Notes: generated by a model from the letters alone, not told the origin. DNA of 8,875 nt from Candidatus Omnitrophota bacterium (GCA_029558215.1 JAKQFZ010000922.1:1-8875); one strand, 5' to 3'. Shown: positions 1 through 6,383, counted from the stretch's first letter. A program made the numbers and translations.

Positions 1-184
1 GAAAGGAAGGAGAAACCTTTGATCGGTTTCATTTGGGCTTCATGTTGTTCGTTTCCGATGAACTTCATCTTTGCTCGATTCGCGGAGTTTTTCGTTCTCT
101 TCCGATACCCAGTCTCCGCTCACTTACACCAGTTCGAATCCTCTATCTGCTCCGGAGAACCACCGTTCCCCGTTTCTCTTTCGG

Positions 185-206
185 GCGGGTCGGGAACCCG
201 ACCCGC
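185..206. repeat. Perfect GC-rich palindrome
   Basis: The arms GCGGGTCGGG (185-194) and CCCGACCCGC (197-206) are exact reverse complements separated by AA. In RNA this would fold as a stem of about nine pairs with a GAAC loop. No T-run follows on either strand, so an intrinsic terminator is unlikely. The form fits a dispersed intergenic palindrome of the REP type, but only one copy lies in this window, so that identity is inferred. Confidence 0.55.
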
Positions 207-457
207 TCCCCTTAAAGAAGCCACTTGGCTTGTGTGCCTTGTAAGGTCGCTAACGCCCTGAACAGAGTAAGAATCTTTTTTCCTGCACCTTTCAAGCCAT
301 CACAACACTACTGGCCTCAAACCCTACGTATTCCTTTTGATCTTTTAGCACTTTCGATGCCAATTTACTTCTGTAAGCATGAAACTTTATTATATATTGA
401 TTAGTCTTGACTTATGCCCTAAGGCCTTCTGTTTCTCCTTCTTCTGGGTGTGGAATA

Positions 458-475
458 TGCTCACTAAAGTGAGCA
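458..475. repeat. Palindrome, left member of an adjacent pair
   Basis: TGCTCACT (458-465) and AGTGAGCA (468-475) are exact reverse complements around AA. The next hairpin begins two bases later, at 477. There is no T-tract next to it. It may be a REP-like unit, part of a structured RNA or a protein-binding site; the sequence does not decide among these. Confidence 0.5.
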
Positions 476-476
476 G

Positions 477-501
477 ACTCCGTAGGCACGCCCTACCGGG
501 T
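477..501. repeat. Imperfect palindrome, right member of an adjacent pair
   Basis: Arms 477-486 (ACTCCGTAGG) and 492-501 (CCTACCGGGT) pair at nine of ten positions, counting one G-T wobble. The mismatch is C481/C497 and the loop is CACGC. The core GTAGG/CCTAC is exact. It follows the 458-475 palindrome almost directly, giving a double hairpin of 44 bp. No T-run follows, so this is not a standard terminator. Confidence 0.5.
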
Positions 502-709
502 AACTTGAGTCAGAGAGGAATGAATACTTTATCTTGTGTCTTCGCAGTGAGAAATGCCCATATCCTGTGTCAAAAAGGCAGGTCGCAAGAACTGTCATCA
601 GAAGATAACAGCCTCATGCTTGGGTTGGTTCGCAGGAGAATCAGGTATACTTTTCGGTTTGCTGGGCCGAATCTGTTCAAATATGAGACATATTATGCGC
701 TTTAGTGGG

Positions 710-748
710 TGTCAACTGAAATGAGCACATGCTAAGTAAATTGAGCAC
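710..748. mobile_element. Possible solo end of an IS21-family insertion sequence
   Basis: The stretch opens with TGTCAACTGAAATGAGCAC (710-728). A second related unit, AAATTGAGCAC (738-748), lies 19 bp after the matching AAATGAGCAC (719-728). Tandem subterminal repeats of about 20 bp behind a TGT-type tip are characteristic of IS21-family ends, and the AAAxTGAGCAC unit resembles ends of that family as I remember them. Read this way, the element's interior would extend rightwards, but that DNA is the regulator gene and no istA or istB gene is present. It would therefore be a solo or deleted end. The final C of the second unit is the first base of the regulator's stop codon in plus-strand reading. 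A chance repeat remains possible. Confidence 0.4.
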
Positions 749-2184
749 TACGCGCCATCACTTTCCCAGTTTGCACGGCGCATAAGCATGTAGAAACCGT
801 TTCTGGAGAGTCCTGCGTGCTTTGCAGCAGCACTGACGTTTCCACCATGCTGCTGCAGAAGTGACTGGACATAGGACTTGAGGTGTGGCTCCATAGCCTT
901 CTCCTGATAGTCCTTCCAAGACATGCTCTCGGAAAGGTCAGGTTGAACAAACGCTTTGGGCGCATGGGTGAAAGACCTCGGCAGCGAATTGACAGAGGCC
1001 GATTCGAGAATCGTTTTTGGCAGATAGTCCGCCTCGATCATGGTTCCTGGTGCCAAAGCCACAGCGTGTTCGATGGCGTGCTGCAGTTCCCGCACGTTTC
1101 CAGGCCAGTCGTACCTCTTCAGGAGTTGCATGGCCGGTTCGGAAATGCCCTCCATTGCTTTCTCGGCGCGAACGCTCTGTTGGTAGAGAAACCAGTTGGC
1201 CAGCACGGGAATATCACTCGGTCTTTTCTGCAGTGGGGGGATATTCAGCGTAATGACGTTGAGACGGTAGTACAAGTCCTCACGGAACAAACCACTTCGG
1301 ATCCTCGAACTCAAATCCCACCGGGTAGCGGAGACAACGCGAATGTTTGCGCTCTTCTCCGTTTCCGAACCGATGGGGCGGTAGACTCTTTCCTGCAAAA
1401 GTCGAAGTAACTTGGACTGAAGACTGGGAGCCAGTTCCGCCACTTCGTCCAGCAGCAGCGTGCCACCGGCAGCCAGTTCGACCATCCCCTTTCGGGTAAC
1501 ATGGGCATCGGTAAAAGAGCCTTTCTCGTGTCCAAACAATGCGCTTTCCAGTAGGGTCTCCGGGATTGCGGCACAGTCCACCACGACAAAAGGTCCCGAG
1601 GAACGGGAACTCATCCGGTGTATGGCACGGGCTGCCAACTCCTTCCCAACGCCAGTCTCTCCCTGAATCAAGACGGTTGAGGGCGTTGGGGCAATTTGGG
1701 CAATGCGTTCCTTGACCGATCGGATCGCCGGGCTTGATCCGATCATCTCACCTGCTCGCACTTCCATGACCTCACGGCGCAGACGTTCATTCTCACGCTG
1801 AGAGGCCAAGTGCTCTTTGACCCGCTGCAGAAGCACTTCCAGGCGCTCAAAACAAAAAGGCTTTGCAAGAAAATCCCAAGCCCCCATCTTCATCGCCTGA
1901 ACGGCAATGTCTATCGTCCCGTGCGCAGTCACCATCACAACGAGAGCCTTGGGATCGGTATGTCGCACCTGTTCAATGAGATCAATCCCGTCACCGTCTG
2001 GCAGCTTTCTATCCACCAAAAGCATGTCGAAACGCTGGTCTGTGGTCGCCTTCATCGCGTCTTCAAACGTTCCCACAAGGACGCACTTGGCACCTTGTGA
2101 TTCCACCACCCGACCGAACATCAAAAGCGTGTTGGGATCATCTTCAACGATCAGAACGGAGAGTTCAACAGACTCTTTTTCCAT
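748..2184 (-). CDS. Sigma-54-dependent response regulator, NtrC family
   Basis: This 478-residue protein has the full NtrC layout. The receiver domain (about 8-122) has acidic pocket E14/D15/D16, phospho-acceptor D58, T86 and K108. The AAA+ sigma-54 activation domain (about 147-390) has Walker A GETGVGKE (175-182), the sigma-54 contact loop GSFTDA (222-227), Walker B LLLDE (243-247), FREDLYYRL (300-308) with the arginine-finger region, and WPGNVREL (360-367). The C-terminal Fis-type helix-turn-helix (about 445-470) contains GNVSAAAKHAGLSRNGFY. When phosphorylated such proteins hydrolyse ATP to open RNA polymerase-sigma-54 promoters. Two features are unusual: the loop is GSFTDA rather than GAFTGA, and sensor I reads ATRWDL where ATNRDL-like is usual, replacing the conserved Asn with R288. 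No histidine kinase is encoded nearby, so the partner is unknown. The ATG has no clear ribosome-binding site. It is divergent from the glycan genes, so local control of them is plausible but unproven. Confidence 0.93.
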   Translation of the reverse strand: MEKESVELSVLIVEDDPNTLLMFGRVVESQGAKCVLVGTFEDAMKATTDQRFDMLLVDRKLPDGDGIDLIEQVRHTDPKALVVMVTAHGTIDIAVQAMKMGAWDFLAKPFCFERLEVLLQRVKEHLASQRENERLRREVMEVRAGEMIGSSPAIRSVKERIAQIAPTPSTVLIQGETGVGKELAARAIHRMSSRSSGPFVVVDCAAIPETLLESALFGHEKGSFTDAHVTRKGMVELAAGGTLLLDEVAELAPSLQSKLLRLLQERVYRPIGSETEKSANIRVVSATRWDLSSRIRSGLFREDLYYRLNVITLNIPPLQKRPSDIPVLANWFLYQQSVRAEKAMEGISEPAMQLLKRYDWPGNVRELQHAIEHAVALAPGTMIEADYLPKTILESASVNSLPRSFTHAPKAFVQPDLSESMSWKDYQEKAMEPHLKSYVQSLLQQHGGNVSAAAKHAGLSRNGFYMLMRRANWESDGA

Positions 2185-2225
2185 CGGATTTGCGTGTATG
2201 CATCTGCCCCTTCAGAAATCGCATT

Positions 2226-2251
2226 TGTCTTATCAACAAAGACACTGTAAT
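2226..2251 (+). promoter_or_regulatory. Weak promoter candidate and inverted repeat ahead of the GH99-like gene
   Basis: TTGTCT (2225-2230) and TGTAAT (2246-2251) resemble -35 and -10 boxes for plus-strand transcription, but the 15-bp spacing is short. A perfect 6-bp inverted repeat, TGTCTT (2226-2231) and AAGACA (2239-2244) with a 7-bp gap, overlaps the -35 box and spacer and could be an operator. It also lies just at the start point predicted for the divergent regulator gene. No sigma-54 -24/-12 site was found in this spacer on either strand. Confidence 0.22.
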
Positions 2252-2277
2252 TTATCCCAGTATTCAAAAAGTGTAAA
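2249..2277 (-). promoter_or_regulatory. Candidate sigma-70-type promoter for the response regulator
   Basis: On the minus strand, TTTACA (2277-2272) and TAAATT (2254-2249) are separated by 17 bp. They match the -35 consensus at five of six positions and the -10 consensus at four of six. Transcription would start near 2242, giving a leader of roughly 58 nt. The housekeeping consensus is assumed to hold in this organism. Confidence 0.4.
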
Positions 2278-2316
2278 GAGAATCCTTGGGGCTGGAAAGT
2301 TGAGGTCATCGCCATC

Positions 2317-4482
2317 ATGCAGACTTGTGTTTTGCTCTGTCTGATTCTGTTTTCACTCCGAAGCACGGCTCATGCAGAGCAGCAGACCATTCGGATCAGC
2401 AGTTTTCAAACAGTTCCGCCGATCTGTCGTGCGAGTCGTCCGGCGGCACTCTCTGCGACCATTACCAACGCAGGGACAGAACCCCGTGAAGCAACGCTTC
2501 GTCTCACCCTTCCCGAGGGAGTGAGACTGCTCAAGGGAGAGCAGGAGACAAATCTCTCTTTGAACGCAGTATCTGAACGGGAGATCCACTGGGAGATCGA
2601 AGCCGAAGATGCCTTCCGTCGTGAACTTCGCCTTGAGTGTTTTGTATCAGCAAACCGTGTGGAGGAAGCGGTACTGTCCATCAACTTCCTTTCTGCCGTT
2701 GAGAGAAGATCGCTGTCCTACATTCCTGAGCCCAATCCAGTCAAGACAAGCGTCGTTGTAGGAGCCCATCACTGTCCCCTTTGGGAAGCGGACAAGCCCT
2801 TCATGTGGTCGCAGCTGCTCAAACACCCTGAGCGAACCCCCGCGCTTGGGTTCTACGCCCAGGAGAATCCGGAGGTTTCCGACTGGGAGACCAAGTGGGC
2901 AGTGGAGCATGGCGTTTCTTTCTTCCTGTACTGCTGGTATCGAGCAAGTCAAGGTGAGCCTGTCAAGATGCGCTTTGGCAGCGCCATCCATGAGGCGCTG
3001 TTCAAGTCGCGGTTCGTCAATCACATGAAGTTCTGCATCATGTGGGAAAATCAGAGCCGAGGCACTTCGGGTGTGGCAGACTTGGATGACCTGACGACGA
3101 ACGTGCTTCCCTTCTGGATGGAGAACTACTTCAAGCATCCGAGTTATCTGAAGATGGATGGCAAGCCGCTGCTGTTCATCTACCGTCCGGAGTTTCTGAT
3201 TCAGGATCTGGGCAGTGAGGAGAATGTCTTGGAAGCGTTCGATCTCATGCGCCAAGCCTGTCAGGATGCCGGTTTTGATGGACTCTATCTGCTTGGTGAA
3301 TATCGTGGACTTGATCCCAAACATCTCGAGCTCATGAAGCGCATTGGACTGGACTATACCTTCGCCTATTGCTGGTATGTGGGCAACAACCCGACCCCGG
3401 AGCAAGCAATCGCAGCGCAGGTGGACTACATCAACAAGACCCAGGCGCTCGGCATTCTCCCACAGGTAGTCACCGTTTCACAGGCGTGGAGTGGTTGGGC
3501 AGACGAAGGCACGATCTGGAAGATCCCGCCAACCGAGTTCAAAACGCTTCTCGCAAAGGCAAAGGAGATCATTGCCACATTTCCAGCCAACGAGCTCGGG
3601 AGCCGCATGCTGCTGTTGGACAACTGGAACGAATGGGGAGAGGGTCACTACATCGCACCCTATCGTGAGTACGGATTCGGCTACCTGGACGCTGTACGCG
3701 AGGTGTTTTCGGATGCCCCGACAGCCCATGAAGACTTGATTCCTGAAGACATTGGCTTGGGCGACTACGACCGACCTTACCGAACGCACCAGGAAACGGA
3801 GAAAGCACTTCGCAGACAGGTGTCACGCAAAGCGTTCAAAGGTTCCGAAACGGAAGAAGGCTTGGTCGCCTGGTGGGCATTCGATGAAGAGGAAGACAGT
3901 CCGGTTGCCTTGGATTATTCAGGACATCGCCTGGGTGGTATCGTGCGCGACGCACAATACGCACCTGGAATTGCAGGCAATGCATTGGTGTGTGATGGAG
4001 GTTGTGTTGAGGTGCCCAGCAGTGAGATGCTGAACATCACCTCGACGCTGAGTGTCCTCTGCTGGGTGAAGACAGACCGCCCTGGCCAGAATAACACCTG
4101 GTTTCTCAATCGAGTTCTTCAGGGTGGCACGCATACAGGCTTTCGAATGGGCATCCTGGACGGCAAGCCTTCATTCCATGTCCCGATGACCTCCTGGAGT
4201 CACCACCTCAACTCAGACACACCACTGCCCATTGGACGCTGGGTGCATTTGGCGGGAACATTTGACGGAACGACTATGCGTCTCTATATGGACGGCGTCT
4301 TGTGTGGAACCATGGAGCGACCAGGAACCATCAATACAAATGACTTTCATCTCATACTTGGCAACTATGACGTCAAACATGCCGCACACTTTGTCGGGCT
4401 GCTCGACGAGGTCAAACTGTATCGGCGGGCATTGAGTCCCGAGGAAATTCGAAGCGCATGGCAGGCGCTTGCTGAACCCTGA
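2317..4482 (+). CDS. Secreted GH99/WbsX-like glycosidase with C-terminal LamG domain
   Basis: The protein has 721 residues. Residues 1-20 form a signal peptide ending AHA, so it is probably exported. Residues about 24-126 look like an immunoglobulin-type beta-sandwich (alternating strands, NAGTEPREATLRLTLPEG). Residues about 145-465 match the GH99-like/WbsX family: FFLYCWYRA (202-210), HPSYLKMDGKPLLFIYRPEF (274-293) and LLLDNWNEWGEGHYI (432-446), the family's most recognisable signature. GH99 enzymes cleave alpha-mannosidic linkages, while WbsX-like members are poorly characterised and often labelled glycosyltransferases. A signal peptide and a fused lectin domain favour extracellular glycan degradation, but this is inference. 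Residues about 515-715 form a LamG-like concanavalin A fold (GLVAWWAFDEE, RWVHLAGTFDG, GLLDEVKLYRRALSPEEI), probably for carbohydrate binding. GAGGT at 2302-2306 is a reasonable ribosome-binding site 10 nt before the ATG. A sulfatase follows 29 bp later, so the pair is probably one transcript. Confidence 0.88.
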   Translation: MQTCVLLCLILFSLRSTAHAEQQTIRISSFQTVPPICRASRPAALSATITNAGTEPREATLRLTLPEGVRLLKGEQETNLSLNAVSEREIHWEIEAEDAFRRELRLECFVSANRVEEAVLSINFLSAVERRSLSYIPEPNPVKTSVVVGAHHCPLWEADKPFMWSQLLKHPERTPALGFYAQENPEVSDWETKWAVEHGVSFFLYCWYRASQGEPVKMRFGSAIHEALFKSRFVNHMKFCIMWENQSRGTSGVADLDDLTTNVLPFWMENYFKHPSYLKMDGKPLLFIYRPEFLIQDLGSEENVLEAFDLMRQACQDAGFDGLYLLGEYRGLDPKHLELMKRIGLDYTFAYCWYVGNNPTPEQAIAAQVDYINKTQALGILPQVVTVSQAWSGWADEGTIWKIPPTEFKTLLAKAKEIIATFPANELGSRMLLLDNWNEWGEGHYIAPYREYGFGYLDAVREVFSDAPTAHEDLIPEDIGLGDYDRPYRTHQETEKALRRQVSRKAFKGSETEEGLVAWWAFDEEEDSPVALDYSGHRLGGIVRDAQYAPGIAGNALVCDGGCVEVPSSEMLNITSTLSVLCWVKTDRPGQNNTWFLNRVLQGGTHTGFRMGILDGKPSFHVPMTSWSHHLNSDTPLPIGRWVHLAGTFDGTTMRLYMDGVLCGTMERPGTINTNDFHLILGNYDVKHAAHFVGLLDEVKLYRRALSPEEIRSAWQALAEP

Positions 4483-4511
4483 AATATGCTGATTCGGAAG
4501 GGATCATTACA

Positions 4512-6005
4512 GTGGCAAACACCGATTTGAACGTTCTCTGGATCACCATGGACGAACTGCATCGCGAGGCATTGAGTTGTTGTGGTGCGACCTCGCACAA
4601 AACGCCCAACGTTGACCGTATTGCGGGAGAAGGGATGCGGTTTGAGAATGCCTATGCCGCAAGTCCCGTCTGTCTTCCGAGTCGGGTTTCTCTGGCGACC
4701 GGTCTGTACCCGCATCGCTCCCGATCTTTTTCAAATCACACAGGAGCGTCGCTGTCACTGAGCCTTCCAAACGTTTTCCAGGTTTTCCGATCGCAAGGCT
4801 ACCAGACATCCATGCACGGCAAGTGCCATTTCATTCCTGTTCCATACCCCTATGTGTCGAGAGACTTCACTCGCGAATATGATCACTTTCGTCAGTACTA
4901 CCTGGACTTGGGCATCGATCATCTGGATCTTCAGGACGGCAATGAGGTCAGTGCATGGTTCTACGATGACTACGGAAAGGATTTGGAAAAGGCCGGCCTG
5001 ATGTCCCAATACCGTGATTTGGTACACAACAAAACCGGATCGCGATGCGATAAGAATCTCTTTCTGTTCCCCGGTGACGAGTCCATGCATCCCGACAGTT
5101 GGGTTGGCAGAAAGGCGATTGAGTATCTGAGCCACCTTGACAACAACCAACCGCATTTCATGTGGGTCTCCTTCTCAGGACCGCATTATCCGCTGAATAC
5201 GCCTGTGGAATATCTTTCGCGTGTTGATATGTCCAAGGATCGTGCGGCAAACAAACGGGATGGGGAATGGGATGATCCAACCAAGAGTAACTGTGTCAGT
5301 TACCACGGTCCGGGGGGAACAGAGGGTTCAAACTCCGCGGAAGGGGGCGCGCAGAAAAACTTCGATGACTCTTACTGGAGACAATGGCGACAAATGTACT
5401 ACGCCAACGTCGTCCAGATTGACGATTATATCGGCCAGATTCTCGAACGCGCAAAGGCGCTCTGGGGAGAAAATCTTCTGGTTGTCTTCACGTGCGATCA
5501 TGGGGACATGATGGGGCACCATGGCTTGTGGGGAAAGAACGGTGCTTTCTTTGAGGATATCATTCGAGTTCCGTTGTTCATACGACCACCTCGAAATCGC
5601 GGTGGAAGCGTTCATCAGGAACTGGTCAGTCTTGTGGATGTATTGCCCACCTGCCTGGATGCGGCAGGCATTGATCCGATTCAGTGCGATGGAAAGCCTC
5701 TTGGGGAACTTGTCGCGGCAGGGGGAAGGGATTACGTGCTGTCCGAAACGCAGAAGATCGTTTCCATCGTCCATGGCAGTGACAAACTCACCCGTCACCA
5801 ACGTGGGGAAACCACATTTCTCGAACAATACGACCTGAGTCGCGATCCCTTTGAATTTGACAATGTCTCTGGTGAGCCGTCTGGACTTCACGCACGTCAG
5901 CAGATGGAGAGCATTCTCGAAAGACTGCAACGGGAAGAGAATCTTCACTCGATCCTCTTCTACGATCCCACAGACCAAAGGCGTCCGCCATGGCTGAGGT
6001 TGTGA
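4512..6005 (+). CDS. Type I (formylglycine-dependent) sulfatase, apparently without signal peptide
   Basis: This 497-residue alkaline-phosphatase-superfamily sulfatase hydrolyses sulfate esters, probably on a glycan given its neighbours. The maturation signature is CLPSR (54-58), where C54 would be converted to formylglycine. Other expected active-site elements are D14 in ITMDE, GKCHF (103-107; the GKWHL-type motif with K104 and H106), GPHYPL (223-228, H225), CDHGDMMGHHGLWGK (328-342) with metal-site D329/H330 and K342, and FFEDIIRVPLFIR (346-358). The second acidic residue of the usual DD pair is Glu (E15). The start is GTG, with AAGGG (4498-4502) nine bases upstream. In-frame sequence further up gives no ATG or GTG before a stop at 4473-4475, so no signal peptide can be added. 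The enzyme is probably cytoplasmic, unlike both flanking glycosidases. Specificity cannot be read from the sequence. No sulfatase-maturing enzyme is encoded here. Confidence 0.93.
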   Translation: MANTDLNVLWITMDELHREALSCCGATSHKTPNVDRIAGEGMRFENAYAASPVCLPSRVSLATGLYPHRSRSFSNHTGASLSLSLPNVFQVFRSQGYQTSMHGKCHFIPVPYPYVSRDFTREYDHFRQYYLDLGIDHLDLQDGNEVSAWFYDDYGKDLEKAGLMSQYRDLVHNKTGSRCDKNLFLFPGDESMHPDSWVGRKAIEYLSHLDNNQPHFMWVSFSGPHYPLNTPVEYLSRVDMSKDRAANKRDGEWDDPTKSNCVSYHGPGGTEGSNSAEGGAQKNFDDSYWRQWRQMYYANVVQIDDYIGQILERAKALWGENLLVVFTCDHGDMMGHHGLWGKNGAFFEDIIRVPLFIRPPRNRGGSVHQELVSLVDVLPTCLDAAGIDPIQCDGKPLGELVAAGGRDYVLSETQKIVSIVHGSDKLTRHQRGETTFLEQYDLSRDPFEFDNVSGEPSGLHARQQMESILERLQREENLHSILFYDPTDQRRPPWLRL

Positions 6006-6011
6006 AGAGAA

Positions 6012-6024
6012 CGCACAACGTGCG
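6012..6024 (+). other. Short hairpin after the sulfatase stop codon
   Basis: CGCAC (6012-6016) and GTGCG (6020-6024) pair around an AAC loop, seven bases after the sulfatase stop. There is no T-run, so it is at most a weak or factor-assisted 3' end. Confidence 0.2.
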
Positions 6025-6042
6025 CGGAAGTGTGATCCGTGC

Positions 6043-6071
6043 TTGCCTTGAGCGGCATAACGCGGTATAAA
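6043..6071 (+). promoter_or_regulatory. Candidate sigma-70-type promoter for the small lysine-rich gene
   Basis: TTGCCT (6043-6048) and TATAAA (6066-6071) are separated by exactly 17 bp. They match the housekeeping consensus at four and five of six positions. Transcription would begin near 6079, about 85 nt before the ATG at 6164. This is the best housekeeping-type promoter candidate I see in the window, and it suggests the small gene is transcribed independently of the sulfatase. Confidence 0.5.
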
Positions 6072-6163
6072 GAGAGAGAAAAGCACCACACAGGTGGGCA
6101 ACATGGGATGAGCAAAGTCATTCCACCGCTATCGGCTCAGTCCGATCCTAAGGAGAGCAACAA

Positions 6164-6274
6164 ATGGCTGACAAGGGTAAAAAAGACAAAGGCAAACGAG
6201 AAGAGCAGAAGAAAGCAGTGCTGAGTCTCAAAGAAAAACGCAAAGCCAAGCAGGAAAAGAAAAAGAACAAGTAA
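6164..6274 (+). CDS. Small lysine-rich protein, 36 residues, function unknown
   Basis: The frame encodes 36 residues: it starts MADKGKKDKGKREEQ, has a middle AVLSLKEKRK, and ends KKKNK. Fifteen residues are Lys and two are Arg, against six acidic residues, so it is strongly basic and probably unstructured or a short charged helix. It has no signal peptide or membrane segment. Support for a real gene: an AGGAG ribosome-binding site (6151-6155) eight bases before the ATG, a good promoter candidate at 6043-6071 and an intrinsic terminator at 6346-6366. This forms a complete small transcription unit. The composition would suit binding to RNA, the ribosome or another acidic partner, but that is speculation; I do not recognise a named family. 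Nothing links it to glycan breakdown apart from position. Confidence 0.7.
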   Translation: MADKGKKDKGKREEQKKAVLSLKEKRKAKQEKKKNK

Positions 6275-6311
6275 TACGTTCTTCCAAAAGTTCTTAATCC
6301 GGTTTCTATCT

Positions 6312-6328
6312 CTGGACAGGCAGACGCA
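6312..6328 (+). promoter_or_regulatory. Weak sigma-54-like -24/-12 element ahead of the GH2-like gene
   Basis: CTGGACAGGCAGACGCA has GG at 6314-6315 and GC at 6326-6327 with the required 10-bp gap. It also has the CTGG and GCA flanks of the sigma-54 consensus, but the TT before GC is AC and the CAC after GG is ACA. Transcription would start near 6339. An NtrC-type activator gene lies about 4 kb away in this window. GG-N10-GC alone is frequent by chance, so this is only a candidate. Confidence 0.27.
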
Positions 6329-6345
6329 AGGGTGGGCATGATTCC

Positions 6346-6366
6346 AGCGCCGATCTGGCGTTTTTT
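6346..6366 (+). terminator. Intrinsic terminator of the small lysine-rich gene
   Basis: CGCC (6348-6351) and GGCG (6357-6360) form a stem around a GATCT loop. An A-T pair and a G-T wobble extend it at the base, and TTTTTT (6361-6366) follows directly. It ends 17 bases before the ATG of the GH2-like gene and so sits inside that gene's leader. It should stop transcripts of the small gene. Any read-through, or a promoter very close to it, would then serve the GH2-like gene. Confidence 0.6.
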
Positions 6367-6383
6367 CTATCAGGAGCGTGAGA

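Larger units (their letters stand above)
1..747. other. Region without a supported gene, with palindromes and a possible IS remnant
   Basis: No convincing coding sequence is visible here on either strand. The two longest plus-strand open frames (19-261, 80 codons; 379-705, 108 codons) have no recognisable domain, are rich in Cys, Phe and Arg in a way typical of non-coding DNA, and run straight through palindromes. By eye the stretch is more AT-rich than the genes to its right. It contains palindromes at 185-206, 458-475 and 477-501, an AT-rich inverted repeat at 680-694 (AATATG-AGA-CATATT), and a direct-repeat pair at 719-748. I infer intergenic DNA with decayed mobile or repetitive sequence. 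A gene remnant too degraded to recognise cannot be excluded. Confidence 0.6.

Noticed and set aside
2..30. Two mutually exclusive short hairpins (AAAGG/CCTTT and GAAACC/GGTTTC)
   Set aside because: Stems of five or six pairs at the window edge with no gene context; likely chance.
130..160. tRNA-like T-loop string GTTCGAATCC
   Set aside because: The flanking bases do not form a T stem and no matching acceptor, D or anticodon arm is present.
19..261. An 80-codon plus-strand open frame
   Set aside because: It reads through the 185-206 palindrome, has no domain and no good ribosome-binding site, and its composition resembles random translation.
379..705. A 108-codon plus-strand open frame
   Set aside because: It covers both hairpins at 458-501, has no recognisable motif and no ribosome-binding site; probably chance.
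2647..3405. A 252-codon minus-strand frame opposite the GH99-like gene
   Set aside because: It is a shadow of a well-supported gene with family motifs in the plus frame.
5328..6104. A 258-codon minus-strand frame opposite the sulfatase
   Set aside because: It is a shadow of the sulfatase, which shows strong family motifs; no domain is visible in the reverse frame.
6108..6224. A 38-codon frame starting at ATG 6108 and overlapping the small lysine-rich gene
   Set aside because: The overlapping frame from 6164 has a much better ribosome-binding site and a coherent composition, and this one has no clear ribosome-binding site.
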